A DNA stretch of 42,014 nt from Bacteroidota bacterium (GCA_019695345.1 JAIBAE010000036.1:1-42014); one strand, 5' to 3'; counted from the stretch's first letter, positions 1 through 8,415 are shown. Numbers and translations: made by a program. The notes: a model not told the origin generated them from the letters alone.

Positions 1-607
1 GTTCGTTGTTTGCAGTAAGAAGTTTTTCTGCTGTATCATCGCCAAAACGTTCGCACCAACGCTTAACAATCCAGAGTGGATGCGATAATGTTACCGATAA
101 AAATAGTTGTAGGTTTTCTTCTTTGTTCGGATAACGAATGCCATCAATGTTCCTGAGAATATTTTTTAGAACGCCGCTGATTACATTTGCAGACTTTTCA
201 TCTTTAATCCGTTTAATAATAGCAACCGATTCTGAAATTGCCGTCATTGGCGGTACTTTAGAAAGCATCAGAATCTGGTATAATGCCACACGCATTGCGT
301 TTTTTACTGGCAGAATACACTTGTTGAATTCACCGTGGTAAAACCCAGTTAATATCCAGTCTAATCTGTTTTGCCAACGCAGAGTTCCATATACAAGTTC
401 TATAAACAACGCTCTGTCGTAATGAGACCATTCATCACTACGTAATTCTTGTTCAATCATTTTCTCTACGTAAGCATCGCTACTTTCAGCTCTACTTAAA
501 ATTCGTATAGCAATTCCTCGTGGACCGGAATATAGCAAGGTAGGAGGCGTAAAGTCGGCTTCGATATCTGAAAAACCTATATTTGATGGTAATGAAGAGT
601 TCGACAT
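1..607 (-). CDS. rsmB: 16S rRNA (cytosine-C5) methyltransferase RsmB, N-terminal part (cut by window edge)
   Basis: The minus strand is open from an ATG at 607 to the left edge (202 codons), so the C-terminal catalytic part lies outside the window. The visible part reads as the NusB-like RNA-binding domain that precedes the methyltransferase domain of RsmB/Sun, the enzyme that methylates C967 of 16S rRNA using S-adenosylmethionine. Recognisable blocks are the helical stretch around residues 58-75 (YDRALFIELVYGTLRWQNRL), the segment with ALYQILMLSKVPPMTAISES, and the SHPLWIVKRWCERFG block, which is typical of the linker before the Rossmann fold. The start is the first ATG after the divergent gene at 733, about 125 bp away. 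The methyltransferase motifs and catalytic cysteines cannot be checked here. A free-standing NusB is a weaker alternative because the SHPLWIVKRW block belongs to RsmB. Confidence 0.85.
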   Translation of the reverse strand, partial: MSNSSLPSNIGFSDIEADFTPPTLLYSGPRGIAIRILSRAESSDAYVEKMIEQELRSDEWSHYDRALFIELVYGTLRWQNRLDWILTGFYHGEFNKCILPVKNAMRVALYQILMLSKVPPMTAISESVAIIKRIKDEKSANVISGVLKNILRNIDGIRYPNKEENLQLFLSVTLSHPLWIVKRWCERFGDDTAEKLLTANNE

Positions 608-732
608 AAATTATCTCAGTTTTGAAAATACGTTTGGTAGATTTGTATACACGAAAACACATTCTGTTTCGTACTGCAAAATACAGAATGTAGCTGTAAT
701 GGATATACCTAAAACCCTTTAAAGGACATAGT

Positions 733-1584
733 ATGAATTTTCGGAACATAGCATTCGTTAGTTTAATTTGTTTTAGTTGTATTGCAACAGAAAATGTATA
801 TGCTCAAAATGAGGCTGCATCTCCTCTAAATCCGGAATTTGTTCGCCCTGAGCGCTTTGGTGTGATGGTTGGTATTGGTGGTGTACAACAGTCGGGTGAG
901 TATAATGTAAATTGTGATTGTCCGAGATTTAGAAAGGGTGCGGGGTCTGGTTTTTTACTTGGCGGTGTGTATGAATTGGAATCACGTTCACCGTATATCT
1001 TTGGTATTAATGGTGGTTACCACAACAAAGCATTCTCTGCGATAAATAATGTAACAAACGACACAACCTTTACTACGCTCGATAATTCTTCATCGTTCAA
1101 TAATATTCAATTGTTGATAAAACACAAATCTGAAGTCGCATTACATGAGTTATTTGTTATTCCGTATGTAAAAGTGTACCCGTTTACCCAAACATTATTT
1201 TTTAAACTTGGTGCGTATGCCGGAGTAGTATTTTCTTCATCGTTAAATCATACTGTCTCCCTCAACCAGTCAACTGTACAACTCGAAAACGGTGAAACAG
1301 TTCGAGTTTCATTTAATAAAAACAAACTTCAACAAAATGGTTATACATTACAAGATGACGGTAGTGTGCTATTAGAAGACGGTACAATACCTCAACTAAA
1401 TACCTTTCAGCTTGCCTTAACTCCTGCAATTGGAGCAGAATTTCGGCTCAGTAAGTTAGTTATGTTAGTCCCATCACTTCAGTATCTGTTCCCATTAACA
1501 ACTATTTCTAATTCCGGAACATCGTATAAAGTGTCTTCATGGCAGTTTTTACTGGAAATTCACTACCTGCTGCGAAAAAGCTAA
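733..1584 (+). CDS. Secreted outer-membrane beta-barrel protein (porin-like)
   Basis: 283 residues. An N-terminal signal peptide (about residues 1-25, hydrophobic core FVSLICFSCIA, cleavage likely after VYA) is followed by a chain of alternating hydrophobic and polar strands ending in an aromatic-rich strand (WQFLLEIHYLL), as expected of an 8-10-stranded barrel of the Bacteroidota OMP_b-brl type. No enzyme motif is visible. The first 100 residues resemble the N-terminal barrel of the OmpA-family protein at 34887-37040: both have a Gly-rich first strand, a Cys-x-Cys or Cys-Cys pair, then G-x-G-x-GF and GG followed by a glutamate. The two are probably paralogues, this one without peptidoglycan-binding domains. 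It is monocistronic: rsmB is divergent upstream and rpoZ has its own promoter just after the stop. The substrate or role is unknown. Confidence 0.75.
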   Translation: MNFRNIAFVSLICFSCIATENVYAQNEAASPLNPEFVRPERFGVMVGIGGVQQSGEYNVNCDCPRFRKGAGSGFLLGGVYELESRSPYIFGINGGYHNKAFSAINNVTNDTTFTTLDNSSSFNNIQLLIKHKSEVALHELFVIPYVKVYPFTQTLFFKLGAYAGVVFSSSLNHTVSLNQSTVQLENGETVRVSFNKNKLQQNGYTLQDDGSVLLEDGTIPQLNTFQLALTPAIGAEFRLSKLVMLVPSLQYLFPLTTISNSGTSYKVSSWQFLLEIHYLLRKS

Positions 1585-1594
1585 CAGCCAATGC

Positions 1595-1624
1595 TTGCCA
1601 TGTAGGCAAATTCTTGTATTTTTG
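1595..1624 (+). promoter_or_regulatory. Bacteroidota-type promoter for rpoZ
   Basis: TTG at 1595-1597 and TATTTTTG at 1617-1624 are separated by exactly 19 nt. This matches the primary-sigma promoter of Bacteroidota (-33 TTTG/TTG, -7 TAnnTTTG). It lies directly after the stop codon at 1584 and about 55 bp before the rpoZ ATG. The same element with the same 19-nt spacing precedes the umuD-like gene. Confidence 0.6.
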
Positions 1625-1680
1625 TGGTTCGATATCGCGAAAATCCATTTTTGAACACATTATTTTTAACAGAGGGCGTT

Positions 1681-2001
1681 ATGTCGCTATCACACATAAG
1701 TATTGTAAACCCGGTAGAAGTAAAGATGAAAGAATCCAAGCGTGGTTCTTTATACGAGGCAATCGTAGCTATGGGATTACGTGCCCGCCAAGTTAACGAC
1801 CAGATAAAACAGCAATTACAAGCACGTATGGCAGATGTAATTACTGATGGCGATGAGTCAGAAGGTACAAACTTCGACCAACTTGCTATAAGCCGTGAAT
1901 TCGACAGCATAGCAAAGCCAACATTTATTGCGATGCGCGAAATGTTCGACGATAAAGTAAAGTATGAAATGCCAGTAGAAGTAAAACCTGAAGAAGATTA
2001 A
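1681..2001 (+). CDS. rpoZ: DNA-directed RNA polymerase omega subunit
   Basis: 106 residues. Omega binds the beta-prime subunit and helps assemble RNA polymerase. The signature is the helix block SLYEAIVAMGLRARQVNDQI (residues 23-42), matching the conserved N-terminal region of omega in which the Arg-Ala-Arg-Gln-Val/Ile-Asn segment contacts beta-prime. An acidic C-terminal tail follows. I chose the ATG at 1681 over an in-frame ATG at 1624: the later start lies about 55 nt after a good promoter and is preceded by AGAGGG, whereas the earlier ATG sits on the -7 box. The coaBC gene follows 165 bp later, and the rpoZ-coaBC (dfp) neighbourhood is widely conserved in bacteria, which supports both calls. 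A terminator separates them. Confidence 0.9.
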   Translation: MSLSHISIVNPVEVKMKESKRGSLYEAIVAMGLRARQVNDQIKQQLQARMADVITDGDESEGTNFDQLAISREFDSIAKPTFIAMREMFDDKVKYEMPVEVKPEED

Positions 2002-2023
2002 GTACAATCGTTCAACTATTTAG

Positions 2024-2061
2024 AAGCCATCGGATTATTAATCTCGATGGCTTTTTTATTT
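2024..2061 (+). terminator. Intrinsic terminator of rpoZ
   Basis: A 9-bp perfect stem (AAGCCATCG at 2024-2032 pairing with CGATGGCTT at 2045-2053) with a 12-nt loop, followed by TTTTATTTT. It stands 22 bp after the rpoZ stop. Confidence 0.85.
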
Positions 2062-2070
2062 TAGATAGTC

Positions 2071-2140
2071 GTTTGCTAACACGCAAGCCGCTCCAATCAA
2101 CACAAGGTGTACAATCGTCAACTAGCGGGACAAAGCAGAC
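2071..2140 (+). repeat. Interspersed stem element, copy 1 (CCGCT/AGCGG arms)
   Basis: This copy of the window-wide intergenic repeat starts 10 bp after the rpoZ terminator and has the same direction as rpoZ. The 5' box is TTTGCTAAC (2072-2080). The inner arms are CCGCT (2088-2092) and AGCGG (2124-2128) with 31 nt between them. An outer stem GTTTGCT (2071-2077) pairs with AGCAGAC (2134-2140) with one G-U. The last inner pair (T-A) differs from other copies and is compensated on both sides. Confidence 0.7.
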
Positions 2141-2166
2141 GAATAACCAAAGCACTATAACCGTTT

Positions 2167-3423
2167 ATGAGTAAAAGCAATATGAATGCATTGCAAGGTA
2201 AGAAAATAATACTCGGTGTAACAGGAAGTATTTCTGCATATAAAACACCATACATAGTACGCGGTCTGATGAAAGCTGGAGCGGAGGTGCGGGTTGTAAT
2301 GACACCGTCCTCAACTCAATTTGTTACCCCTTTGGTTTTAAATAACCTAAGTAAATCACCTGTTATAGTTGATATGTTTGATACATCAACTCAGAATGAT
2401 GGTTCATGGCATATACATCTTGCTCATTGGGCAGATGCAATGCTAATTGCCCCATGTTCCATGAAAACACTTGCAAGTATAGCATATGGATATACTGATA
2501 CGGCGTTATCGTGCGTAGCTGTTGCTTTACCTACATCTACACCGTTATTTATTGCACCGGCAATGGATACAGACATGTGGAAATACCATGCAACACTAAC
2601 AAATCTTGAAGTCCTTAAAAAGAATGGTGCTATAATTATAAACCCGGAAGAAGGTGAGTTAGCAAGTGGCATAATAGGTGTTGGCAGATTACCAGAACCC
2701 GATACACTTGTTGCTGAACTTGAACATTACCTTGAATCAACTGTGAAAACTGAAATTCAGAAGCCACTACTAGGTAAACGTGTACTTATAACGTCCGGAC
2801 CAACACGCGAGAACATTGACAGTGTTCGTTTTATCAGTAATCATTCTTCGGGTAAAATGGGGTTTGCATTAGCAACTGTGTCACAAGAATTAGGAGCTGA
2901 TGTTACAGTAATTTCCGGTCCTGTATGTATTCCAAAACCTACGGATATGAAAGTAATAGATGTTGAATCTGCTGAGGAAATGTACCAACAAACACTGAGC
3001 AGAAGTAGCGAGTACGATATTGCGATAATGGCCGCAGCCGTTGCAGATTTTACTCCAAAACATTCCTTAGTTGGAAAAATCAAAAAAGAAAAAACTGATA
3101 CAGAGTTAACGTTAGAGTTGACACAAACAAAAGATATTCTGGCTACTATTGGCACAATGAAGAAAGAACATCAATATGTAGTTGGGTTTGCGTTAGAATC
3201 GGAGCATGTTATTGAATATGCAAAGAGCAAATTAGAGCGTAAGAATTGTGATATGATTATAGCAAATCAAGCAAACATTCATAACAGCGGTTTTGGTGGT
3301 GATAACAATATAGTTACTATCATTACAAAATCGCAGTTTGCCAGTAATGGTAAACAACTTCCGCCAATGCCTAAACTTGATTGCGCCCGCGAGATATTTG
3401 CTGCTATTATTTCAGATATATGA
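2167..3423 (+). CDS. coaBC: Bifunctional phosphopantothenoylcysteine decarboxylase / phosphopantothenate-cysteine ligase
   Basis: 418 residues, the usual length for CoaBC (Dfp), which makes 4'-phosphopantetheine for coenzyme A in the cytoplasm. Residues 12-190 are the FMN-binding CoaC decarboxylase, with GVTGSISAYK at the N terminus, the His-Ile-x-Leu active-site block at about 82-85 and PAMD at 131-134. Residues about 200-415 are the CoaB ligase, with LITSGPTRENIDSVRFISN, AAAVADF and the KIKK lysines. By eye alignment with E. coli Dfp, two CoaC active-site residues differ: the PAMN asparagine is Asp134, and the ACG cysteine is Ser167 (in ELASGIIGVGR). Similar changes may be normal in Bacteroidota. 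ATG 2167 is used; an in-frame ATG at 2182 is possible because neither has a clear Shine-Dalgarno. It follows rpoZ, the usual neighbour. Confidence 0.93.
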   Translation: MSKSNMNALQGKKIILGVTGSISAYKTPYIVRGLMKAGAEVRVVMTPSSTQFVTPLVLNNLSKSPVIVDMFDTSTQNDGSWHIHLAHWADAMLIAPCSMKTLASIAYGYTDTALSCVAVALPTSTPLFIAPAMDTDMWKYHATLTNLEVLKKNGAIIINPEEGELASGIIGVGRLPEPDTLVAELEHYLESTVKTEIQKPLLGKRVLITSGPTRENIDSVRFISNHSSGKMGFALATVSQELGADVTVISGPVCIPKPTDMKVIDVESAEEMYQQTLSRSSEYDIAIMAAAVADFTPKHSLVGKIKKEKTDTELTLELTQTKDILATIGTMKKEHQYVVGFALESEHVIEYAKSKLERKNCDMIIANQANIHNSGFGGDNNIVTIITKSQFASNGKQLPPMPKLDCAREIFAAIISDI

Positions 3424-3445
3424 TAAACAATGTTATACCTCGGTC

Positions 3446-3510
3446 GGTTCTGTCCCGCAAAATGGTGGTGGTTCTGTAAGCAAGGTTTGGTGCGGCTTGC
3501 GAAGCAGAAA
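3446..3510 (-). repeat. Interspersed stem element, copy 2 (CCGCA/TGCGG arms)
   Basis: Minus-oriented copy that begins 3 bp after the mltG stop and reads in the same direction as mltG. On the minus strand: 5' box TGCTTCGC, arm CCGCA (complement of 3491-3495), 31-nt spacer, arm TGCGG (complement of 3455-3459), then GACAGAACC. A 5-bp outer stem TTCTG/CAGAA closes it (complements of 3505-3509 and 3448-3452). Confidence 0.7.
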
Positions 3511-3513
3511 ACT

Positions 3514-4524
3514 CTAATCCTGATTCCTCCGGTTCTTTCGGTATCTCATAACATTAACTTGATGCTCGGTTGCTGTAACGGCAAATGAATGTGTGTTACT
3601 GCCATCGCCTTTAGCACAGAAATAAATGTAGTTGTTTTGTTCCGGATGCAAGGCGGCATCAATAGATGAAGGGCTTGGATTATTGATTGGCCCGGGTGGT
3701 AATCCTATGTTCATATACGTATTGTACGGACTGTTTATAGTAAGGTCGTTATACAACAAGCGTCGGGATTCACCTAAAGCATATTGTACCGTTGGGTCGG
3801 CATCGAGTTTCATTCCACGGTTAAGGCGATTGGTATAGATACCCGCTACACGGGCACGCTCGGTTGGCTGAGGTGTTTCCGCTTCAACTATCGATGCAAG
3901 TGTGAGAATTTCATTTCTGGTTTTGCCTTTTGTACGGCATTCCTGTTCAAAACGTGTTTCCCAGATTTTTTGTTGTTCACCAATCAAAAACAAAACAATA
4001 TCTTTTTCCGGTTGCTTCCAGAAGAACTCGTAGGTATTAGGCATTAAGTAACCTTCCAATGAAGGTGAAGTAATATTGAGTGCCTGTTTCAGAGAATCAG
4101 AATGAACGTATGCCATAAACTCTGTTGAGTCAGTACCGATTTCCTTTTTTAGAATAGATGCAAACTTAGCTGCGGTAATTCCTTCAGGAAAGGTAACCTT
4201 AACCGTAAGTGCCTGCTTACCGCTTACTAATGCTCTCAATACATGTGCATGTGAATGTTCGTTGGTGAAACGATATGTTCCTGGATAAACGTTTTTTCCG
4301 GTTATAGTACAATACACCCGCAATAGTAGCTTAAACAGGGTTGGATTGTTAATAATATGTTGTTGCTGCACCAAACTAACCGACTTTGTTACACTTGAAC
4401 CGGATGGTATGTACACATCGGCTGTTTGCTTTACCGGTAAAGGGGAGAAAACATACCAAGCGGTATATGCTCCTGTTAACATTATTAAAATTAGTCCGAT
4501 AAACAGAATTCGACGTACGTTCAT
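3514..4524 (-). CDS. mltG: Endolytic murein transglycosylase MltG (YceG family)
   Basis: 336 residues. MltG is an inner-membrane lytic transglycosylase that cleaves nascent peptidoglycan and is thought to set glycan strand length. Residues 5-25 form one membrane helix (ILFIGLILIMLTGAYTAWYV), putting the rest in the periplasm. A LysM-like segment (about 35-110) precedes the YceG catalytic domain. The family motif is clear: LASIVEAE, where Glu214 matches the catalytic glutamate of E. coli MltG, followed by VAGIYTNRL, KLDADPTVQYALG, YNTYMNIGLPPGPINNPS and the C-terminal FCAKGDGSNTHSFA block. The gene converges on coaBC. No Shine-Dalgarno is obvious, but the start places the membrane helix at the very N terminus as expected. 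Confidence 0.95.
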   Translation of the reverse strand: MNVRRILFIGLILIMLTGAYTAWYVFSPLPVKQTADVYIPSGSSVTKSVSLVQQQHIINNPTLFKLLLRVYCTITGKNVYPGTYRFTNEHSHAHVLRALVSGKQALTVKVTFPEGITAAKFASILKKEIGTDSTEFMAYVHSDSLKQALNITSPSLEGYLMPNTYEFFWKQPEKDIVLFLIGEQQKIWETRFEQECRTKGKTRNEILTLASIVEAETPQPTERARVAGIYTNRLNRGMKLDADPTVQYALGESRRLLYNDLTINSPYNTYMNIGLPPGPINNPSPSSIDAALHPEQNNYIYFCAKGDGSNTHSFAVTATEHQVNVMRYRKNRRNQD

Positions 4525-4601
4525 GTATTAGTTATGCCTTATCTTCAAAGAAATGTGTAATCATTTAGCAAAATAGTATGTAGTGTATAAATATGAGTAC
4601 G

Positions 4602-4609
4602 TATTTTTG
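4602..4609 (+). promoter_or_regulatory. Possible -7 element before citrate synthase
   Basis: TATTTTTG fits the Bacteroidota -7 consensus TAnnTTTG and sits 60 bp before the citrate synthase ATG, in the divergent gap with mltG. No TTG is found 19 nt upstream, so the call is weak. Confidence 0.35.
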
Positions 4610-4668
4610 TAGACCACTTTTAAACACCATTTAAAATATAGAACAATTCATTCTCAATAGGTATTCAC

Positions 4669-5943
4669 ATGGAATTTATTAAAAACAAATTAGCTGAGGT
4701 TTTGCCTGCAGTTCGAGAAAAAAGAACAACCTTGCTTAAGGATAAAGGTGAAGTTCAGATTGCCGGCGTAACTGTAGAGCAGGTTATTGGAGGTATGCGC
4801 GGTATTCCTTCGGTTTTATGCGATACATCGTCTGTTTCAGCCGATGAAGGGTTACGTATTCGTAATATTCCAATTATGGAATTAACTGACCAAACCCCCG
4901 AAGAAATTTTCTTCTTGTTGGTAACTGGAAGCAAACCAAACGATGCTGAACGTGCGCAACTAAAAACATTATTTAGTGCCCACGCAGAAGTTCCGGAGTA
5001 TGTAATAAACGTGCTCAAAACTATGCACAAAGATTCGCACCCAATGGCAATGTTAAGCACAGCTTTACTTGCAATGGAACACGAATCTGCGTTCCGCCAG
5101 GCATACGAAAATGGTGCAGGAAAAGAAAAACTTTGGGAAGCAACTCTCGAAGATTCTATCATGCTCCTTTCCAGAATCACCGGTATTGCCGCAGCAATCT
5201 ATCGCTTGAAATTTAAAGACGGTGTGTTAATCCAACCTGACCCAAATGCAGATTGGAGCACCAACTTTGCAAATATGTTGGGTATCTCCAACGATGCAGC
5301 GTGGATGGAACTAGTTCGCTTATATTTAGTACTTCATAGCGACCACGAAGGTGGAAACGTTAGTGCAATGACTGGTTTAACTGTCGGTAGCGCATTGAGC
5401 GATGTATTCTATGCTGTAAGTGCCGGATTAAACGGTCTTGCAGGCCCGTTACACGGTTTGGCAAATCAAGAAGTATTACACTTCATTTTGGAAGTACAAC
5501 AACACTTCAATGGCGTTCCTTCCGATGAGGCGCTAACGCAATACTGTTGGGATAGATTAAATAGCGGTCGCGTTATTCCGGGCTATGGTCATGGCGTTTT
5601 ACGCGTAACCGACCCACGTTTTACGGCATTCCACAAATTTGCGGACGACCACAATCTCACAAATGACAGCATTAGTATTGTAAAAGCAATGTTCAGAATC
5701 GTACCCGGTGTATTAACCGAACAAGGCAAAGCAAAAAGCCCATGGCCAAATGTTGATTCAATCAGCGGCTCTTTGTTATACGATTTTGGTATGACGGAAT
5801 TCAGTTTCTATACCGTAATGTTTGGTGTTTCCCGTGCAATGGGAATCTGCTCGCAGATATTATTCCATCGCATGGTTGGTTCGGCAATTACCCGACCAAA
5901 ATCACTAACACTTGACCAATTAGTGGCTGCTGCAAATAAATAG
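4669..5943 (+). CDS. gltA: Citrate synthase, mitochondrial (type I eukaryotic-like) family
   Basis: 424 residues. It condenses acetyl-CoA with oxaloacetate to citrate, the entry step of the TCA cycle. The sequence belongs to the eukaryotic/mitochondrial-type branch, also found in Bacteroidota and some deltaproteobacteria, rather than the E. coli GltA type: LVLHSDHEGGNVSAMT at about 220-235, GPLHGLANQEVL and PGYGHGVLRVTDPR are hallmarks. The catalytic triad is intact by alignment with pig citrate synthase: His262 (GPLHG), His308 (GYGHG) and Asp363 (WPNVDSISG). The glycine after His308 replaces the more common alanine. The E. coli NADH-binding domain is absent. It is a single-gene unit with its own upstream region and a strong terminator. 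The symbol gltA is used by function; citA or CS would serve equally. Confidence 0.95.
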   Translation: MEFIKNKLAEVLPAVREKRTTLLKDKGEVQIAGVTVEQVIGGMRGIPSVLCDTSSVSADEGLRIRNIPIMELTDQTPEEIFFLLVTGSKPNDAERAQLKTLFSAHAEVPEYVINVLKTMHKDSHPMAMLSTALLAMEHESAFRQAYENGAGKEKLWEATLEDSIMLLSRITGIAAAIYRLKFKDGVLIQPDPNADWSTNFANMLGISNDAAWMELVRLYLVLHSDHEGGNVSAMTGLTVGSALSDVFYAVSAGLNGLAGPLHGLANQEVLHFILEVQQHFNGVPSDEALTQYCWDRLNSGRVIPGYGHGVLRVTDPRFTAFHKFADDHNLTNDSISIVKAMFRIVPGVLTEQGKAKSPWPNVDSISGSLLYDFGMTEFSFYTVMFGVSRAMGICSQILFHRMVGSAITRPKSLTLDQLVAAANK

Positions 5944-5965
5944 GGTAGACATTTATAGATTTATT

Positions 5966-6000
5966 AGCCTTAAGAACAACATCTTAGGGCTATTTTTTTT
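5966..6000 (+). terminator. Intrinsic terminator of citrate synthase
   Basis: Stem AGCCTTAAGA (5966-5975) with TCTTAGGGCT (5982-5991), 9 or 10 pairs and one mismatch, a 6-nt loop, then ATTTTTTTT. It lies 22 bp after the stop. Confidence 0.85.
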
Positions 6001-6066
6001 GCTATCGCCGGACTGCACCCAACCTTTTATCTACTATCAACCTCCAACGGCAGAGGAGAACCTCTT
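5998..6066 (+). repeat. Interspersed stem element, copy 3 (CTGC/GCAG arms)
   Basis: It starts on the last T of the citrate synthase terminator and runs in the same direction. The 5' box is TTTGCTATCGCCGGA. The arms are CTGC (6013-6016) and GCAG (6050-6053) with a 33-nt spacer, followed by AGGAGAACC. Relative to the common CGGCA/TGCCG arms, both sides carry a change that keeps the pairing. Confidence 0.6.
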
Positions 6067-6189
6067 GTTTATTTCAATCATTAACCGCATAACTGTATTT
6101 ACATCATATAAAATTATATGTTTAGTAACCGGTAATTCAGACGATAATAGCCGCTATCTAAAAGTACAATTTACAGGACGTAAATATAT

Positions 6190-8145
6190 ATGCAGTTTCT
6201 TGGAAATTTATCGGTAACACTAAAGCTTACCCTTATCCTATCCCTTAGTGTATTAGGAATGATGACGACCGGCTACCTTGCATACACTGATATCGTAACA
6301 TTAAATACTTCAATAAATAGTGTAGAAACTAATCTCATAGCAACACGTGCACAGTGTACTGCTGATATGTTTCACGACGGGCTTCGTGCAGATTTTAACT
6401 CTGCTTTAAACACCGTTATGATAGAGCCCATAGTAACGGAGGAACGTAAGAAAGAGATAATGGATGAATATCAGGGTCATGCAGCAGATTTTAAGGAAAA
6501 TATCAAAACCCTGAAAGAAGCGATAAAGGATAACCCTGAACTAATCAAAGCTGTATCAACAGTAGATGACCCGTTAACAGATTACATAAACACCGTAGAT
6601 AACTTGATACACCTTGCATTTGTAGATAAAGAAGCCGCTATAAAAAATAGAAATACAGTAGAAGAAAAATTTTCAGCATTAGAAGGTCCTATGGGGGAAG
6701 TTGCAGATAAAATAGAACAGGTAGCAAAAGCAACCTCAACTTCATCAGCAACAATTGTTCACGAAAGTACCGTAATGACGGTAGCAATTATTCTTGGATT
6801 CACTGTATTTTTAATTTTAGCCGGAGTGGTAACAATTCGGTTGATAACAATACCGGTAAAACAGCTGGTTGCTGCAACTACACAGATTGCCCAAGGTAAT
6901 ACAGATGTACAGTTACATAAAAAGTACACCGATGATTTGGGACATCTAACTGATAACTTCAACACAATGGTAGAGAGTATCAATGCATCACACGAGCAAA
7001 CACGATTAGAGCGCGAGAAATCGGAACAGGCAGCGCACGAGGCATCGTTGTTAGCACAACAAGCCGAAGAGCAATCGAAGTATTTGGGAGAATCGGTAGA
7101 AACGATAGTAGAAGCAATGCACAAGTTTTCTGAAGGAGACTTAACGGTAGGGTTATCGGTACAGAGTAATGATGCGATAGGTCAGTTGTATTCTGCCTTC
7201 AATCAATCGGTAGGCAACATCCGTATGATAATAGAGAATGTAAAGAATGCAATAGAAGCTGCAGCAAGCAGTGGCGCGCAAATAAGTGCAGGAACAGAAG
7301 AGATGAGTGTAGGCGCACGAGAGCAATCGGGACAGGTAGTGGAAGTAGCCGCAGCAATGGAGGAGATGAGCCGAACGATAGAAGATAATGCACAGTTGGC
7401 AGGAAAGACAAATGAGATAGCACAGGCATCGCGGCAGACAGCCTTAGAGGGAGGTAAGGTAATAGGTGAGTCCATAAATAAAGTAAAAGAGATAGCAAAT
7501 TCGGTAGAAAGTGTAGGAGCAACAGTAGAGCAGTTAGGGACACGGAGTAAAGAAATAGGTGAGATAGTAAGTACAATTAAAGAGATAGCCGACCAAACGA
7601 ACTTGCTGGCGTTGAATGCGGCAATAGAAGCCGCACGGGCAGGAGAGCAAGGCAGAGGATTTGCTGTAGTAGCCGATGAGGTGAGGAAGTTGGCAGAGCG
7701 CACCCAGAGTTCAACCAAAGAGATAGAAACGAAGATAGGTGTAATACAGACAGAGACAATGAATGCCGTGGAGATGATGGGACATAGTATGGAATTGGTA
7801 CAAGAGGGAATAGAGTTGAGTGACGGAGCCGGTAAATCGTTAACAACGATAGTAGAGAGTGTAGAGCAGGTAGTAGAGACGGTGGATATGATGGCAAAGG
7901 CAAATCATGAGCAATCACTTGCGGGAGCGACGATAGCACGGAATATAGAGTCTATAAGTAACGTATCGCAGGAGATGGCTCGAGGGTTGGGCGATATAGC
8001 GAATGCGACAACAAGTTTAAGTAACATGACGCAGAACTTGCAGGGTCTGGCATCGCAATTTACCATAGGAAATGATGACGGAGCAAGTGGATTAGTACAT
8101 AATGGAAGTTACCGGACAGCAGGCAGTTACACCTATCAGCAATAA
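6190..8145 (+). CDS. Methyl-accepting chemotaxis protein (transmembrane chemoreceptor)
   Basis: 651 residues. Two membrane helices (about 12-32 and 195-217) enclose a periplasmic, largely helical domain of about 160 residues, probably a four-helix-bundle sensor; the ligand cannot be told. A HAMP domain follows TM2 (about 217-268), a coiled-coil stretch rich in Glu/Gln/Ala (268-297), and then a second HAMP-like unit (about 298-350, with FSEGDLTV and [14 protein letters not shown]). Residues 355-635 are the antiparallel signalling bundle, with the canonical hairpin tip [20 protein letters not shown] and [16 protein letters not shown] (466-501), which binds CheA and CheW. No C-terminal CheR-tethering pentapeptide is present. 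No che genes occur in the window. From about 7000 onward isoleucine is coded almost only by ATA and glutamate often by GAG, unlike flanking genes. Confidence 0.93.
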   Translation: MQFLGNLSVTLKLTLILSLSVLGMMTTGYLAYTDIVTLNTSINSVETNLIATRAQCTADMFHDGLRADFNSALNTVMIEPIVTEERKKEIMDEYQGHAADFKENIKTLKEAIKDNPELIKAVSTVDDPLTDYINTVDNLIHLAFVDKEAAIKNRNTVEEKFSALEGPMGEVADKIEQVAKATSTSSATIVHESTVMTVAIILGFTVFLILAGVVTIRLITIPVKQLVAATTQIAQGNTDVQLHKKYTDDLGHLTDNFNTMVESINASHEQTRLEREKSEQAAHEASLLAQQAEEQSKYLGESVETIVEAMHKFSEGDLTVGLSVQSNDAIGQLYSAFNQSVGNIRMIIENVKNAIEAAASSGAQISAGTEEMSVGAREQSGQVVEVAAAMEEMSRTIEDNAQLAGKTNEIAQASRQTALEGGKVIGESINKVKEIANSVESVGATVEQLGTRSKEIGEIVSTIKEIADQTNLLALNAAIEAARAGEQGRGFAVVADEVRKLAERTQSSTKEIETKIGVIQTETMNAVEMMGHSMELVQEGIELSDGAGKSLTTIVESVEQVVETVDMMAKANHEQSLAGATIARNIESISNVSQEMARGLGDIANATTSLSNMTQNLQGLASQFTIGNDDGASGLVHNGSYRTAGSYTYQQ

Positions 8146-8160
8146 GGTATGTAGATGAAC

Positions 8161-8228
8161 AGCAGAACCTTACGGCAAGTTGAGGTTTTGAATAGAACTA
8201 ACCTACGGTGCCGTCAGGCGATAGCAAA
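8161..8228 (-). repeat. Interspersed stem element, copy 4 (CGGCA/TGCCG arms)
   Basis: Minus-oriented copy, downstream of the minus-strand tRNA-Val and just after the hairpin at 8236-8266. On the minus strand: TTTGCTATCGCC then TGA, arm CGGCA (complement of 8209-8213), 31-nt spacer, arm TGCCG (complement of 8173-8177), then TAAGGTTCTGC. Confidence 0.7.
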
Positions 8229-8235
8229 AGATATT

Positions 8236-8266
8236 AGCCCATTACCATTTGGTTTTGGGCTTTTTT
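8236..8266 (+). terminator. Intrinsic terminator downstream of the chemoreceptor
   Basis: Stem AGCCCA (8236-8241) with TGGGCT (8256-8261), then a run of T to 8266. The T-tract orients it for plus-strand transcripts, i.e. the chemoreceptor, although it lies between that gene and the opposing tRNA. Confidence 0.6.
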
Positions 8267-8267
8267 G

Positions 8268-8341
8268 TGCGATCTATGGGATTTGAACCTATGACCTCTT
8301 CGATGTCAACGAAGTGCTCTAACCAACTGAGCTAAGACCGC
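8268..8341 (-). tRNA. tRNA-Val, anticodon GAC
   Basis: Read on the minus strand, 74 nt fold as a full cloverleaf: 7-bp acceptor GCGGTCT/AGATCGC (one G-U), D arm GCTC-AGTTGGTTA-GAGC, anticodon arm CTTCG-TTGACAT-CGAAG with anticodon GAC (complement of 8305-8307), variable loop AGGTC, and T arm ATAGG-TTCAAAT-CCTAT. The discriminator base is A. The CCA end is not encoded; ACAAAAA follows. It decodes GUC and GUU. Confidence 0.95.
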
Positions 8342-8405
8342 AGTGTAGAAAGCTAATTTACAGCCGTTTTTAGCATAAACACAAGTGTTTTTCTGATTGT
8401 GTTCG

Positions 8406-8415
8406 TATATTGCAG
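8406..8415 (+). promoter_or_regulatory. Possible promoter element upstream of hppA
   Basis: The string CGTATATTGCAG (8404-8415) is close to CGTATATTTGCA motifs found before two surface genes (31583 and 34815). It may be a -7 box with one T missing. It would give a 5' leader of about 100 nt. The leader ends in a short ATTA tandem run directly before the hppA ATG. Confidence 0.25.

Noticed and set aside
5999-6217. Small open frame between citrate synthase and the chemoreceptor
   Set aside because: It lies over a terminator tail and a repeat copy and overlaps the chemoreceptor start in another frame; no start signal.
7199-7939. Long minus-strand open frames within the chemoreceptor
   Set aside because: They are Leu/Ser/Pro-rich mirrors of the ATA/GAG-biased plus-strand gene, without a promoter or known domains.
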